Part shown: in pieces, positions 37,695 through 49,260 of the stretch
Numbering within the stretch: position 1 is the stretch's first letter
Layout of the letters: every line of letters begins with the position of its first letter
From: Pseudomonas sp. Irchel 3E20
Lineage (GTDB): Bacteria > Pseudomonadota > Gammaproteobacteria > Pseudomonadales > Pseudomonadaceae
Reading direction: 5' to 3'
NCBI RefSeq assembly: GCF_900187645.1
Contig: NZ_FYEE01000006.1
Coordinates: 248,001 to 312,000, forward strand
DNA length: 64,000 nt
Notes under the pieces: model-generated
What the model saw: the letters and a program-made list of their open reading frames with translations, nothing else
Databases searched by the model: none
Told to the model about the DNA's origin: nothing
Translations under genes and position numbers: made by a program

Positions 37695-39005
37695 ATGAAT
37701 GCCCGTGCACACTCACCTGTTCCCGCCCAACACACCGCTTCTTATTACGCCGCCAGCAGCCTGCCCCAGCCCGACCACCCGGCGCTCACGGGCGAGCAGG
37801 TGGCGGACGTGTGCGTGGTTGGCGGTGGGTTCTCCGGGCTCAACACCGCCATCGAGCTGGCGCAGCGCGGGTTCAGCGTGGTGCTGCTGGAGGCGCGCAA
37901 GATCGGCTGGGGCGCCAGCGGGCGCAATGGCGGGCAGTTGATCCGCGGCGTGGGGCATGGCCTCGACCAGTTCGCCAACGTGATCGGCAACGACGGCGTG
38001 CGCCAAATGAAACTCATGGGCCTGGAGGCCGTGGAAATCGTGCGCCAGCGGGTGGAGCGCTTCCAGATCGACTGCGACCTGACCTGGGGCTACTGCGACC
38101 TGGCCAACAAACCCGGCGACCTGGAAGGCTTCGCCGAAGACGCCGCCGAACTGCGCAGCCTGGGCTATCGCCACGAAACGCGGCTGTTGCAGGCCAACGA
38201 GATGCACAGCGTGGTGGGCTCCGAACGCTACGTCGGCGGCTTGATCGACATGGGTTCGGGGCACTTGCACCCGCTCAACCTGGCGCTGGGTGAAGCAATG
38301 GTGGCGCAACAACTGGGGGTGCGGCTATTCGAGCAATCGGCGGTCACCCGCATCGATTACGGCCCGCAGGTGCGCGTGCACACTGCCCAAGGCACGGTGC
38401 GCGCCAACACCCTGGTGCTGGGCTGCAACGCCTACCTCAACGACCTCAACCCGCACCTAAGCGGCAAAGTGCTAGCAGCCGGCAGCTACATCATCGCCAC
38501 CGAGCCCTTGAGCGCGGAACAGGCCCACGCCTTGCTGCCGCAAAACATGGCGGTGTGCGATCAACGGGTGGCACTGGACTACTACCGCCTCTCGGCCGAC
38601 CGGCGCCTGCTGTTCGGCGGTGCCTGCCACTATTCGGGCCGCGACCCGCAGGACATCGGCGCCTACATGCGGCCGAAAATGCTTGAAGTGTTCCCCCACC
38701 TGGCCGGGGTGAAGATCGACTACCAGTGGGGCGGCATGATCGGCATCGGCGCCAATCGCCTGCCGCAGATCGGCCGCCTCGCCGAGCAACCCAATGTGTA
38801 TTACGCCCAGGCCTATTCCGGCCACGGCCTCAACGCCACACACCTGGCCGGCAAGCTCCTGGGCGAAGCCATCAGCGGCCAGCAGGGCGGCGGTTTCGAC
38901 CTGTTCGCCAAGGTGCCCCACATGACCTTCCCCGGCGGCAAACACTTGCGCTCGCCGCTGCTGGCGCTGGGCATGTTGTGGCACCGGCTTAAAGAGCGGT
39001 TTTGA
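37695..39005 (+). CDS. FAD-dependent oxidoreductase, gamma-glutamylpolyamine oxidase-like
   Basis: The 436-residue DAO-family flavoprotein has the dinucleotide-binding motif VCVVGGGFSGLNTAIELAQRGFSVVLLEA near residues 35-63, GWGASGRNGGQLIRGVGHG, and a C-terminal YYAQAYSGHGLNATHLAGKLLGEAI. These match the PuuB/PauB family that oxidises gamma-glutamylated putrescine or other amines. Proximity to pauR supports this, but the specific amine is unknown. P. aeruginosa has several PauB paralogues, and this position recalls PA5309 (PauB4). Confidence 0.87.
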   Translation: MNARAHSPVPAQHTASYYAASSLPQPDHPALTGEQVADVCVVGGGFSGLNTAIELAQRGFSVVLLEARKIGWGASGRNGGQLIRGVGHGLDQFANVIGNDGVRQMKLMGLEAVEIVRQRVERFQIDCDLTWGYCDLANKPGDLEGFAEDAAELRSLGYRHETRLLQANEMHSVVGSERYVGGLIDMGSGHLHPLNLALGEAMVAQQLGVRLFEQSAVTRIDYGPQVRVHTAQGTVRANTLVLGCNAYLNDLNPHLSGKVLAAGSYIIATEPLSAEQAHALLPQNMAVCDQRVALDYYRLSADRRLLFGGACHYSGRDPQDIGAYMRPKMLEVFPHLAGVKIDYQWGGMIGIGANRLPQIGRLAEQPNVYYAQAYSGHGLNATHLAGKLLGEAISGQQGGGFDLFAKVPHMTFPGGKHLRSPLLALGMLWHRLKERF

Positions 39006-39068
39006 TAGACGGTTGAGCCTGCGGGGTGGCGATCCCACGCTCGGGGGCTCAGGCACCTCGGCGGCGCC

Positions 39069-39096
39069 ATCGCGGGCAAGGCCCGCTCCCACAGGG
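39069..39096. repeat. Single REP palindrome
   Basis: ATCGCGGGCAAGGCCCGCTC followed by CCACAGGG lies between the convergent oxidoreductase and DUF1127 genes, a REP copy in the opposite orientation to the one at 37119. Confidence 0.7.
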
Positions 39097-39109
39097 TTCA
39101 GGATTGAAA

Positions 39110-39355
39110 TCACACCCGCCAAAACGGTTTCAACCCTTCCTCACGCGCCTGTTCGCGGCTCAGGCCGACGTCGCGCAGTTGTTCGGCGCTCAGTTCCAGC
39201 AGGGCCTTGCGGGTGTTCAGGCGATGCCACAACAGCCCCCAGCGGCCGAGGCCGAGCGGCGCGTTGCGCAGTGCGCCGGCACGCGCGCCGGTGTTCCGTG
39301 CTGCCGCCAGCTCCTGACTGTGTAGCGCCAGCCGCACATCGCTTAAACCATTCAT
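39110..39355 (-). CDS. DUF1127 domain small protein
   Basis: The 81-residue protein ends with the DUF1127 (YjiS-like) domain: WHRLNTRKALLELSAEQLRDVGLSREQAREEGLKPFWRV. The basic N-terminal part is probably disordered. Some DUF1127 proteins bind RNA and affect phosphate or carbon metabolism in alphaproteobacteria; here the function is unknown. It faces the MocR regulator across 176 bp. Confidence 0.88.
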   Translation of the reverse strand: MNGLSDVRLALHSQELAAARNTGARAGALRNAPLGLGRWGLLWHRLNTRKALLELSAEQLRDVGLSREQAREEGLKPFWRV

Positions 39356-39531
39356 GGTGATTGCTCCTGTTTACTTGGGTAGCGAGAGCTTTCATGATGC
39401 GCGGGCGGCGAAAATCGATACAGATTCAACCGCCGCCTATTATCTCCATACAGTTTTCCCGCTTTGCCCACTGAATCCCCCGTTTTCGGCCCATCTGTAC
39501 GGGTCGCCGAAGCAGACACACCGGAGCCGCC

Positions 39532-40968
39532 ATGACCCTCTACGTGAATCTCGCCGAACTGCTGGGCACCCGCATCGAGCAGGGCTTCTACCGCCCCGGC
39601 GACCGCTTGCCCTCGGTGCGGGCCCTGAGCGCGGAACACGGGGTCAGCCTGAGCACGGTGCAGCAGGCCTATCGCATGCTCGAAGACAGCGGCCTGGCCA
39701 CGCCCAAGCCCAAGTCCGGCTATTTCGTGCCGGTGGGCCGCGAGCTACCGGAGCTGCCCGCCGTGGGCCGCCCGGCGCAGCGGCCGGTGGATATTTCGCA
39801 GTGGGACCAGGTGCTGGAACTGGTGCGCGCCGTGCCGCGCAAGGACGTCATACAGATGGGCCGGGGCATGCCGGACGTGATGACACCCACCCTGCAACCC
39901 CTGCTGCGGGGCCTGGCGCGCATCAGCCGGCGCCAGGACATGCCCGGCCTGTATTACGACAACATCTGCGGCACCCTGGAGCTGCGCGAGCAGATTGCGC
40001 GCCTGATGCTCGACTCCGGCTGCCAGCTCGGCGCCCAGGACCTGGTCATCACCACCGGGTGCCATGAGGCGCTGTCCACCAGCATCCGCGCCATCTGCGA
40101 GCCGGGGGATATCGTCGCCGTCGACTCGCCGAGCTTTCACGGCGCCATGCAAACCCTCAAGGGTTTGGGCATGAAGGCCCTGGAGATCCCCACCGACCCG
40201 CTCACCGGTATCAGCCTCGAAGCCTTGGAGCTGGCCCTGGAGCAGTGGCCGGTCAAGGCCATACAGTTGACCCCCAACTGCAATAACCCGCTGGGCTACA
40301 TCATGCCCGAGTCGCGCAAACGCGCCCTGCTGACCCTGGCGCAACGCTTTGACGTGGCGATCATCGAAGACGATGTGTATGGCGAATTGGCCTACACCTA
40401 CCCGCGCCCGCGCACCATCAAATCCTTCGACGAAGACGGCCGCGTGTTGCTGTGCAGTTCGTTTTCCAAGACCCTCGCCCCCGGGTTGCGCATTGGCTGG
40501 GTAGCACCCGGGCGTTACCTGGAGCGGGTGCTGCACATGAAATACATCAGCACCGGCTCCACCGCGCCGCAGCCGCAGATCGCCATTGCCGAATTCCTCA
40601 AGGGCGGGCATTTCGAGCCCCATTTGCGGCGCATGCGCACGCAGTACCAGCGCAACCGCGACCAGATGCTCGACTGGGTCAGCCGCTATTTCCCCGCTGG
40701 CACCCGCGCCAGCCGCCCTCAGGGCAGCTTCATGCTGTGGGTTGAGCTGCCGGACAACTTCGACGCCCTCAAGCTCAACCGCGTGCTACTGGAGCAAGGC
40801 GTGCAGATCGCCGTGGGCAGCATTTTTTCGGCCTCGGGCAAGTACCGCAATTGTCTGCGGATGAACTACGCTGCCAAGCCGACGGCAGAGATTGAAGAAG
40901 CGGTACGCAAAGTCGGCGCGGCGGCGGCCCGGTTGTTGGCCGAAACCCAAGGCACCACGGACTTTTAA
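39532..40968 (+). CDS. MocR-type regulator (GntR HTH fused to aminotransferase)
   Basis: The 478-residue protein joins an N-terminal GntR winged helix (NLAELLGTRIEQGFYRPGDRLPSVRALSAEHGVSLSTVQQAYRMLED) to a type I aminotransferase-like domain. The PLP lysine is Lys313 in CSSFSKTLAPGLRIGWVAPG, and NCNNPLGY and IIEDDVYGELAY are also present. MocR proteins usually sense PLP-linked ligands and regulate a divergent gene, here DUF1127. True aminotransferase activity is not excluded. Confidence 0.93.
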   Translation: MTLYVNLAELLGTRIEQGFYRPGDRLPSVRALSAEHGVSLSTVQQAYRMLEDSGLATPKPKSGYFVPVGRELPELPAVGRPAQRPVDISQWDQVLELVRAVPRKDVIQMGRGMPDVMTPTLQPLLRGLARISRRQDMPGLYYDNICGTLELREQIARLMLDSGCQLGAQDLVITTGCHEALSTSIRAICEPGDIVAVDSPSFHGAMQTLKGLGMKALEIPTDPLTGISLEALELALEQWPVKAIQLTPNCNNPLGYIMPESRKRALLTLAQRFDVAIIEDDVYGELAYTYPRPRTIKSFDEDGRVLLCSSFSKTLAPGLRIGWVAPGRYLERVLHMKYISTGSTAPQPQIAIAEFLKGGHFEPHLRRMRTQYQRNRDQMLDWVSRYFPAGTRASRPQGSFMLWVELPDNFDALKLNRVLLEQGVQIAVGSIFSASGKYRNCLRMNYAAKPTAEIEEAVRKVGAAAARLLAETQGTTDF

Positions 40969-41021
40969 CCGCTGGTTGGCGTCGAAAAACAACATTCCAC
41001 GCCGCGCTCAGAGGCCACTCC

Positions 41022-42581
41022 TTGAAACTCACCCAGGCCCTGCCCTTTTTCCTGCTGTTGGCCACCAGCGGTTGCGCCAGCCTCGACGTGCCGCGCGAAC
41101 CGAGCCAGGCCCTGCCCGCCCAGGGCTCGGCGTTCGGCCGCTCGATCCAGGCCCAGGCCGCGCCGCACCAGGGCCGCTCGGGGTTTCGCTTGCTGTCCAA
41201 CAGCAGCGAGGCGTTCATGGCCCGCGCCGAGCTGATCCGCAACGCCCAAAGCAGCCTGGATTTGCAGTACTACATCGTGCACGACGGCATCAGTACGCGG
41301 ATGCTCGTCGAAGAGTTGCTCAAGGCCGCCGACCGTGGCGTGCGCGTGCGCATCCTGCTGGACGACACCACCAGCGATGGCCTGGACCAGATCATCGCCA
41401 CCCTCGCCGCCCACCCACAAATCCAGATCCGCCTCTTCAACCCGCTGCACCTGGGGCGCAGCACCGGCGTCACGCGGGCCATGGGGCGGCTGTTCAACCT
41501 GTCGCTGCAACACCGGCGCATGCACAACAAGCTGTGGCTGGCCGACAACGCGGCGGCGATTGTCGGCGGGCGCAACCTGGGCGACGAATACTTCGACGCC
41601 GAACCCAACCTGAACTTCACCGACATCGACATGCTCAGCGTCGGGCCGGTGGCCGAGCAGTTGGGCCACAGCTTCGACCAGTACTGGAACAGCGCCCTGA
41701 GCAAACCCATCGATGAGTTCCTCTCGCAGCCTTCGGCCAAGGACCTGGCCAAGACCCGCGCGCAGCTCGAAGCCTCCCTGGAGCAGAACCGGCGCGAGAA
41801 CCACGCGCTGTTCCAGCAACTGATGAGCTATCGCACCGAGCCGCGCCTGGACCTCTGGCGCAAGGAATTGATTTGGGCCTGGAACCAGGCGCTGTGGGAT
41901 GCGCCGAGCAAAGTCCTGGCCCGAGGCGAGCCCGACCCGCAGCTGCTGCTGACCACGCAGATGGCGCCGCAGCTGCAAGGGGTGAGCCAGGAGTTGATCC
42001 TGATTTCCGCCTACTTCGTGCCAGGCCAACCGGGGCTGTTGTACCTCACCGGGCGCGCCGATGCGGGGGTCGCGGTGAGCCTATTGACCAACTCCCTGGA
42101 AGCCACCGACGTGCCGGCGGTGCACGGCGGCTACACGCCCTACCGCAAGGCCCTGCTGGAGCACGGCGTGCGCCTGTTCGAGCTGCGCCGCCAACCCGGC
42201 GCCACCGGCGGCAGCGGCCCGCGCCTGTTCAGCGGCGCTTCGCGCCAGGGCTCGGATTCGAGCCTGCACAGCAAGGCGATGATCTTCGACCGCCGCTACG
42301 CCTTTATCGGCTCGTTCAACTTCGACCCGCGCTCGGTGCTGTGGAATACCGAAGTGGGGGTCATGGTGGACAGCCCGGAACTGGCCGAACACGTGCGCAC
42401 CCTGGCCCTGCAAGGCATGGCCCCGGCCCTGAGCTACGAAGCGAAAATCGACAACGGCGACGTGGTGTGGGTCACCGAAGACCACGGCCAGCGCCACACC
42501 CTGACCCGCGAACCGGGCAGTTGGTGGCGCCGCTTCAACGCCTGGTTCAGCACCCGCGTGGGGCTGGAGCGGATGCTGTAA
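41022..42581 (+). CDS. Phospholipase D / cardiolipin synthase-like lipoprotein
   Basis: The 519-residue protein has a lipoprotein signal (MKLTQALPFFLLLATSGC, lipid-modified Cys18) and two HKD motifs: HNKLWLADNAAAIVGGRNLGDEY and HSKAMIFDRRYAFIGSFNFDPRS. Two HxKxxxxD motifs are the phospholipase D/ClsC catalytic set. With DLQYYIVHDGISTRMLVEELLKAADRGVRVRILLDD it resembles ClsC-type cardiolipin synthases, anchored in the envelope. The start is TTG at 41022 with GAGG upstream. It lies 53 bp after the MocR gene. Confidence 0.88.
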   Translation: MKLTQALPFFLLLATSGCASLDVPREPSQALPAQGSAFGRSIQAQAAPHQGRSGFRLLSNSSEAFMARAELIRNAQSSLDLQYYIVHDGISTRMLVEELLKAADRGVRVRILLDDTTSDGLDQIIATLAAHPQIQIRLFNPLHLGRSTGVTRAMGRLFNLSLQHRRMHNKLWLADNAAAIVGGRNLGDEYFDAEPNLNFTDIDMLSVGPVAEQLGHSFDQYWNSALSKPIDEFLSQPSAKDLAKTRAQLEASLEQNRRENHALFQQLMSYRTEPRLDLWRKELIWAWNQALWDAPSKVLARGEPDPQLLLTTQMAPQLQGVSQELILISAYFVPGQPGLLYLTGRADAGVAVSLLTNSLEATDVPAVHGGYTPYRKALLEHGVRLFELRRQPGATGGSGPRLFSGASRQGSDSSLHSKAMIFDRRYAFIGSFNFDPRSVLWNTEVGVMVDSPELAEHVRTLALQGMAPALSYEAKIDNGDVVWVTEDHGQRHTLTREPGSWWRRFNAWFSTRVGLERML

Positions 42582-42600
42582 GCCGTACCCAGCCTTCTCC

Positions 42601-42625
42601 CTGTAGGAGCGGGCTTGCCCGCGAC
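42601..42625. repeat. Single REP palindrome
   Basis: CTGTAGGAGCGGGCTTGCCC plus GCGA lies 20 bases after the phospholipase D stop. Its palindrome GCGGGCTTGCCCGC is perfect and could also act as a terminator. Confidence 0.75.
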
Positions 42626-42759
42626 GACGGCGGCACCTCCAATTACTTACACGTGTTGTCGATTTTTCCTGAGCCAGATCACGCCAGCCAACACTGTGCG
42701 TTGGCGCGAGCCTGTGATCGTGGCACGATGGCGAAGTTTTCGACCGAGACCCCCTACCC

Positions 42760-44262
42760 ATGCCGCAATCCAAAGCCAAGCATCTGTCCCTGATCGCCGC
42801 TATCGACCTGGGCTCCAACAGCTTTCATATGGTCGTGGCCAAGGCCCAGAACGGTGAAATCCGCATCCTGGAGCGACTCGGCGAGAAGGTCCAACTGGCC
42901 GCCGGCATCGACGACGAACGTCGCCTCAACGAAGAATCCATGCAGCGCGGGCTCGACTGCCTCAAGCGCTTTGCCCAATTGATAAACGGCATGCCCCTGG
43001 GCGCGGTGCGCATCGTGGGCACCAACGCCCTGCGCGAGGCGCGCAACCGTGGCGAATTCATCCGCCGCGCCGAAGAGATCCTCGGCCACCCGGTGGAAGT
43101 CATCTCCGGCCGTGAAGAAGCGCGCCTGATCTACCTCGGCGTCTCCCATACCCTGGCCGACACCCCGGGCAAACGCCTGGTGGCGGACATCGGCGGCGGC
43201 AGCACCGAGTTCATCATCGGCCAACGCTTCGAGCCGCTGCTGCGCGAGAGCCTGCAAATGGGCTGCGTCAGCTACACCCAGCGCTATTTCAAGGACGGCA
43301 AGATCACCCCGGCGCGCTACGCCCAGGCCTACACCGCCGCGCGCCTGGAAATCATGAGCATCGAGCATGCCTTGCATCGCCTGACCTGGGATGAAGCCAT
43401 CGGCTCCTCGGGCACCATTCGCGCCATTGGCCTGGCGCTCAAGGCCGGCGGCCACGGCACCGGCGAAGTCAACGCCGAAGGCCTGGCGTGGCTCAAGCGC
43501 AAGCTGTTCAAACTGGGCGACGCGGAAAAAATCGACTTCGAAGGCATCAAGCCTGACCGGCGCACCATTTTCCCGGCGGGCCTGGCGATTCTCGAAGCGA
43601 TCTTCGATGCCCTCGAGCTGCAACGCATGGACCACTGCGATGGCGCGCTGCGCGAAGGCGTGCTGTACGACCTGCTGGGCCGCCACCACCACGAAGACGT
43701 GCGCGAACGCACCCTCGGCTCATTGATGGAGCGCTACCACGTCGACAAAGAGCAAGCAGCACGGGTCGAGCGCAAGGCCCTGCATGCCTTCGACCAAGTG
43801 GCGGCGGACTGGGACCTGGCGGACGGTATCTGGCGCGAACTCCTGGGCTGGGCGGCGAAAGTGCATGAAGTGGGGCTAGATATCGCCCACTACCACTACC
43901 ACAAGCACGGCGCCTACCTGATCGAGCACTCGGACCTGGCCGGCTTCTCCCGCGAAGACCAGCAAATGCTCGCCCTGCTGGTGCGCGGCCACCGCCGCAA
44001 CATCCCCAAGGACAAATTCGCCGAGTTCGGCGACGAAGGCATCAAGCTGATCCGCCTGTGCGTGCTGCTGCGCTTTGCGATTCTGTTCCATCACATCCGC
44101 GGCACCCAGGCCATGCCCCAGGTGGCGCTGCATGCCCAGGGCGATAGCCTGGAAGTGTCCTTCCCCGCAGGCTGGCTGGACGAAAACCAATTGACCCAAG
44201 CCGACTTCGCCCTTGAAGCCGAATGGCTGACCCGCGTCGGGATTGTGCTCAACGTGCATTGA
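42760..44262 (+). CDS. ppx: Exopolyphosphatase
   Basis: Ppx removes phosphate from polyphosphate ends and/or hydrolyses pppGpp. The 500-residue protein has the ASKHA phosphate-1 motif [51 protein letters not shown] [15 protein letters not shown], and the C-terminal HD-like domain [40 protein letters not shown]. It is convergent with ppk. Confidence 0.95.
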   Translation: MPQSKAKHLSLIAAIDLGSNSFHMVVAKAQNGEIRILERLGEKVQLAAGIDDERRLNEESMQRGLDCLKRFAQLINGMPLGAVRIVGTNALREARNRGEFIRRAEEILGHPVEVISGREEARLIYLGVSHTLADTPGKRLVADIGGGSTEFIIGQRFEPLLRESLQMGCVSYTQRYFKDGKITPARYAQAYTAARLEIMSIEHALHRLTWDEAIGSSGTIRAIGLALKAGGHGTGEVNAEGLAWLKRKLFKLGDAEKIDFEGIKPDRRTIFPAGLAILEAIFDALELQRMDHCDGALREGVLYDLLGRHHHEDVRERTLGSLMERYHVDKEQAARVERKALHAFDQVAADWDLADGIWRELLGWAAKVHEVGLDIAHYHYHKHGAYLIEHSDLAGFSREDQQMLALLVRGHRRNIPKDKFAEFGDEGIKLIRLCVLLRFAILFHHIRGTQAMPQVALHAQGDSLEVSFPAGWLDENQLTQADFALEAEWLTRVGIVLNVH

Positions 44263-44280
44263 GCCCCGGGTGCAGCAACG

Positions 44281-44309
44281 AAGAAGGGGCCTTTTCAGGC
44301 CCCTTTTTT
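44281..44309. terminator. Bidirectional terminator between ppx and ppk
   Basis: AAGAAGGGGCCT pairs with AGGCCCCTTTTTT across a short loop. It lies within the 49-bp gap between the convergent ppx and ppk stops. Confidence 0.88.
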
Positions 44310-44311
44310 GT

Positions 44312-46540
44312 TCAGCGAACGCTCAACACCGGGTTGCTCAGGCGCTCCAGCAAGGTCGCCTGGGCGCTGCGCGGGTTCTGGTTGCCGGTGGGCGTGTTGC
44401 GGATGTAGCGCCCGTCCGATTGCAGGCTCCAGCTGTGGGTGTTGTCGGTGAGGTAGCTTTCCAGCTCCTTCTTGACCCGCAGGATCAGCTTCTTGCCTTC
44501 CACCGGGAAGCAAGTCTCCACGCGCTTGTCGAGGTTGCGCTCCATCCAGTCGGCGCTGGAGAGGAACATCTGCTCTTCGCCGCCGTTGAGGAAGTAGAAC
44601 ACCCGCGTGTGCTCCAGGAAGCGGCCGATGATCGAGCGCACGTGGATGTTATGCGAGACCCCGGCAATCCCTGGGCGCAGGCAGCACATGCCGCGTACCA
44701 CCAGGTCGATGCGCACGCCCGACTGGCTGGCCTTGTACAGCGCACGGATGATCTTCGGATCGGTCAGCGAGTTGAACTTGGCGATGATGTGGGCCGGTTT
44801 GCCGTCGAGGGCGAACTGGGTTTCGCGGGCAATCATGTCGAGCATGCCCTTCTTGAGGGTGAACGGCGCATGCAACAGCTTTTTCATGCGCAGGGTTTTG
44901 CCCATGCCGATCAACTGGCTGAACAGTTTGCCCACGTCTTCGCACAAGGCGTCGTCGGAGGTCAGCAGGCTGTAGTCGGTGTAGAGCTTGGCGTTACCGG
45001 CGTGGTAGTTGCCGGTGCCCAAGTGGGCGTAGCGCACGATCTCGCCCGCTTCACGGCGTAGGATCAGCATCATCTTGGCGTGGGTCTTGAAGCCGACCAC
45101 GCCGTAGATCACCACCGCGCCGGCCGCTTGCAGGCGGCTGGCCAGTTGCAGGTTGGACTCTTCGTCGAAACGCGCACGCAATTCGATCACCGCGGTGACT
45201 TCCTTGCCGTTACGCGCGGCGTCCACCAGGGCATCGACGATTTCCGAGTTGGCACCGCTGCGGTACAGGGTCTGGCGCACGGCCAGCACATGCGGGTCCT
45301 TGGCGGCCTGGCGCAGCAGGTCGACCACCGGGGTGAAGGACTCGAACGGGTGCAGCAGCAAAATGTCCTGCTTGCTGACGACGCTGAAGATGTTCTCGCT
45401 GTTTTGCAAAAGCTTGGGGATTTGCGGGGTGAACGGCATGTATTGCAGTTCGCGCTGGCTCTCCAGGCCCGTGATGCTGAACAGGCGCGTCAGGTTCACC
45501 GGGCCGTTGACCTGGTACAGCTCGGTCTCGTGCAGGTTGAACTGCTTGAGCAGGTAGTCGGACAGGTGTTTAGGGCAGGTGTCGGCCACTTCCAGGCGCA
45601 CCGCGTCGCCGTAGCGGCGCGAGAACAGTTCGCCGCGCAGGGCGCGGGCCAGGTCTTCGACATCTTCGGTATCGACCGCCAGGTCGGCGTTACGGGTCAG
45701 GCGGAACTGGTAGCAACCCTTGACCTTCATGCCTTGGAACAGGTCATCGGCGTGGGCGTGGATCATCGACGACAGGAACACGTAGTTGTCGCCTGCGCCG
45801 CCGACTTCTTCCGGCACCTTGATAAGGCGCGGCAACAGGCGCGGCGCCGGGATGATCGCCAGGCCCGAATCGCGGCCAAAGGCGTCGATGCCTTCGAGCT
45901 CGACGATGAAGTTCAGGCTCTTGTTGACCAGCAGCGGGAACGGGTGCGTCGGGTCCAGGCCGATGGGGGTGATGATCGGCGCGATCTCGTCGCGAAAGTA
46001 GCGGCGCACCCAGGTTTTGATCTTGGTAGTCCAGTGGCGGCGGCGGATGAAGCGCACTTGGTGCTTTTCCAGCTCCGGCAGCAGGATGTCGTTGAGGATC
46101 GCGTATTGGCGGTCAACGTGGCCGTGCACCAACTCGCTGATGCGCGCCAGGGCCTGGTGCGGCTGCAAGCCGTCGGCGCCGGCCTGTTCGCGGGCGAAGG
46201 TGATCTGCTTCTTCAGGCCCGCCACGCGGATCTCAAAGAACTCATCCAGGTTGCTGGAGAAGATCAGCAGGAACTTGAGCCGCTCCAGCAACGGGTAGGA
46301 CTCATCCAGCGCCTGTTCCAGCACGCGGATGTTGAATTGCAGTTGCGACAGCTCGCGGTGGATGTACAGGCTGCTGTCATCCAGGCTCGGGATCGCAATC
46401 GCCGGCGGCGCCGGTTGTGGCTCGCTGGCTACGGCCGGCGCGGGTAGCTCCTGCTCCAGTTCCGGCGGGGTTTCGACGATCTGTTCGACCACCGGTTGAG
46501 CGTCTTTTACTGCCACTTCAGTCAGTCCTTCGGTATTCAT
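44312..46540 (-). CDS. ppk: Polyphosphate kinase 1
   Basis: Ppk makes polyphosphate from ATP at the membrane. The 742-residue protein has the N-terminal [47 protein letters not shown], the catalytic core with [36 protein letters not shown], and the phospho-His motifs [16 protein letters not shown] and [24 protein letters not shown]. An extra Pro/Glu-rich N-terminus (about residues 10-50) precedes the conserved start. It is convergent with ppx; hemB lies 18 bp upstream on the same strand. Confidence 0.96.
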   Translation of the reverse strand: MNTEGLTEVAVKDAQPVVEQIVETPPELEQELPAPAVASEPQPAPPAIAIPSLDDSSLYIHRELSQLQFNIRVLEQALDESYPLLERLKFLLIFSSNLDEFFEIRVAGLKKQITFAREQAGADGLQPHQALARISELVHGHVDRQYAILNDILLPELEKHQVRFIRRRHWTTKIKTWVRRYFRDEIAPIITPIGLDPTHPFPLLVNKSLNFIVELEGIDAFGRDSGLAIIPAPRLLPRLIKVPEEVGGAGDNYVFLSSMIHAHADDLFQGMKVKGCYQFRLTRNADLAVDTEDVEDLARALRGELFSRRYGDAVRLEVADTCPKHLSDYLLKQFNLHETELYQVNGPVNLTRLFSITGLESQRELQYMPFTPQIPKLLQNSENIFSVVSKQDILLLHPFESFTPVVDLLRQAAKDPHVLAVRQTLYRSGANSEIVDALVDAARNGKEVTAVIELRARFDEESNLQLASRLQAAGAVVIYGVVGFKTHAKMMLILRREAGEIVRYAHLGTGNYHAGNAKLYTDYSLLTSDDALCEDVGKLFSQLIGMGKTLRMKKLLHAPFTLKKGMLDMIARETQFALDGKPAHIIAKFNSLTDPKIIRALYKASQSGVRIDLVVRGMCCLRPGIAGVSHNIHVRSIIGRFLEHTRVFYFLNGGEEQMFLSSADWMERNLDKRVETCFPVEGKKLILRVKKELESYLTDNTHSWSLQSDGRYIRNTPTGNQNPRSAQATLLERLSNPVLSVR

Positions 46541-46558
46541 GACGTGTTCCTGGGAGGG

Positions 46559-47698
<1,140 letters not shown>

Positions 47699-47779
47699 TC
47701 ACGTCGAGACACATTTCGATACTTTCCTCACACTGCCCGAAGGCGTAGGCTGCGCGTTCATTTCGCCAGCATCCAGACA

Positions 47780-48400
47780 ATGCTCCAACAATTTCTTCAG
47801 GATTTCGGCTACTTCGCCCTTTTTCTCGGCACGTTCTTTGAAGGTGAAACCATTCTGGTGCTCGCCGGCTTCCTTGCGTTCCGCGGATACATGGATATCA
47901 ACCTGGTGGTGGTGGTGGCGTTCTGCGGCAGCTATGCCGGCGATCAGCTGTGGTACTTCCTGGGTCGCAAGCACGGGCGCAAATTGCTTGCGCGCAAACC
48001 GCGCTGGCAACTGATGGGCGATCGCGCGCTGGAGCACATCCGCAAACACCCGGATATCTGGGTGCTGAGTTTTCGCTTCGTCTATGGCCTGCGCACGGTG
48101 ATGCCCGTGGCCATTGGCCTGTCCGGCTATCCACCGGGGCGCTACCTGATCCTCAACGGCATCGGCGCCGCGATCTGGGCCACGGCCCTGGCGGCGGCGG
48201 CCTACCACTTTGGCGCGGTGCTCGAAGGCATGCTGGGCAGCATCAAGAAGTACGAATTGTGGGTGCTCGGTGCCCTGCTCCTGCTGGGCCTGTTGCTGTG
48301 GCTGCGCCGCCGCGTCAAGAACGCGCGCCTGGCCAAGGAAATCTGCCGGGCCGAACAGGCCGAAAAAGCCGCCAACGGCGAGTCCTCGCCGCCGCTGTAA
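47780..48400 (+). CDS. DedA/SNARE-associated family membrane protein
   Basis: The 206-residue protein has the DedA layout: FGYFALFLGTFFEGETILVLAGFLA, then DQLWYFLGRKHGRKLL, and FRFVYGLRTVMPVAIGLSGYPPGRYLILNGIGAAIWA with the conserved Arg residues. DedA proteins are undecaprenyl-phosphate or lipid flippase-type membrane proteins. The charged C-terminus (LWLRRRVKNARLAKEICRAEQAEKAA) is cytoplasmic. The ATG at 47780 is chosen from family length; the ribosome site is weak. Confidence 0.9.
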   Translation: MLQQFLQDFGYFALFLGTFFEGETILVLAGFLAFRGYMDINLVVVVAFCGSYAGDQLWYFLGRKHGRKLLARKPRWQLMGDRALEHIRKHPDIWVLSFRFVYGLRTVMPVAIGLSGYPPGRYLILNGIGAAIWATALAAAAYHFGAVLEGMLGSIKKYELWVLGALLLLGLLLWLRRRVKNARLAKEICRAEQAEKAANGESSPPL

Positions 48401-48507
48401 CCGCGCGCCCTATCCAATCGATCGAATCCACACACCCGGTGTCTGAGCTATGGCACCGGGCGGCAAATTAGTGGACATTTGGACGCCATGAACCTGGAGA
48501 AAAACCC

Positions 48508-49173
48508 ATGAGCAAAAAAGTTGCAGTGATCCTTTCCGGTTGTGGCGTATACGACGGCGCCGAGATCCACGAAAGCGTGATTACCCTGCTGCGCCTCGAC
48601 CAACGCGGCGCGCAGGTGCAGTGCTTCGCCCCTGACATTGCGCAGTTGCACGTCATCAACCACCTGACCGGCCAGGAAATGCCGGAGTCGCGCAATGTGC
48701 TGGTGGAATCGGCGCGCATCGCCCGCGGCCAGGTCAAGGACGTGCGCGAGGCGCGGGTCGAGGACTTCGATGCGTTGATCGTGCCCGGCGGTTTTGGCTC
48801 GGCGAAAAACCTGTCCAACTTCGCTACCCAAGGCGCCGGTTGCACGGTGCAGCCCGATGTCCTGGCCCTGGCCGAAGCCTTTGCCGAAGCGGGCAAACCG
48901 GTGGGGCTGATCTGCATCTCCCCGGCCATCGCTGCCAAGATCTACGGCCCGGGCGTGGTCTGCACCATCGGCAACGACAGCGACACCGCCGCCGCCATCA
49001 CCGCCATGGGCGCCGAACATGAAGAATGCGCGGTCAGCGAAATCGTCGAAGACAAGGCCCGCAAACTAGTCAGCACCCCGGCCTACATGCTCGCCCAATC
49101 CATCGGCGAAGCGGCGGCAGGAATCAACAAACTGGTTGACCGCGTGCTTGAGCTGACTCACGAAAACGACTGA
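48508..49173 (+). CDS. elbB: Glyoxalase ElbB (DJ-1/PfpI superfamily)
   Basis: The 221-residue protein starts KKVAVILSGCGVYDGAEIHESVITLLRLDQRGA and has the superfamily core FDALIVPGGFGSAKNLSNFA and GLICISPAIAAKIYG, whose Cys is the likely nucleophile. ElbB (sigma cross-reacting protein 27A) has weak glyoxalase-type activity in E. coli and was linked to isoprenoid synthesis. GGAGAAAAACCC precedes the ATG. It is monocistronic. Confidence 0.93.
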   Translation: MSKKVAVILSGCGVYDGAEIHESVITLLRLDQRGAQVQCFAPDIAQLHVINHLTGQEMPESRNVLVESARIARGQVKDVREARVEDFDALIVPGGFGSAKNLSNFATQGAGCTVQPDVLALAEAFAEAGKPVGLICISPAIAAKIYGPGVVCTIGNDSDTAAAITAMGAEHEECAVSEIVEDKARKLVSTPAYMLAQSIGEAAAGINKLVDRVLELTHEND

Positions 49174-49260
49174 GCCCAGCCAACATCACGTTGCCTGACC
49201 CGGCGCCATCGTCGGATCGCCGCCCGGACCCAGCCCGCTGCCACAGGGATGTGGTCCGGG

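Noticed and set aside
49196..49256. CGGCGCCATCGTCGG...CCCGCTGCCACAGGG as another REP
   Set aside because: It resembles a REP only at the ends and the core palindrome is broken; it may be a decayed copy but is not listed.
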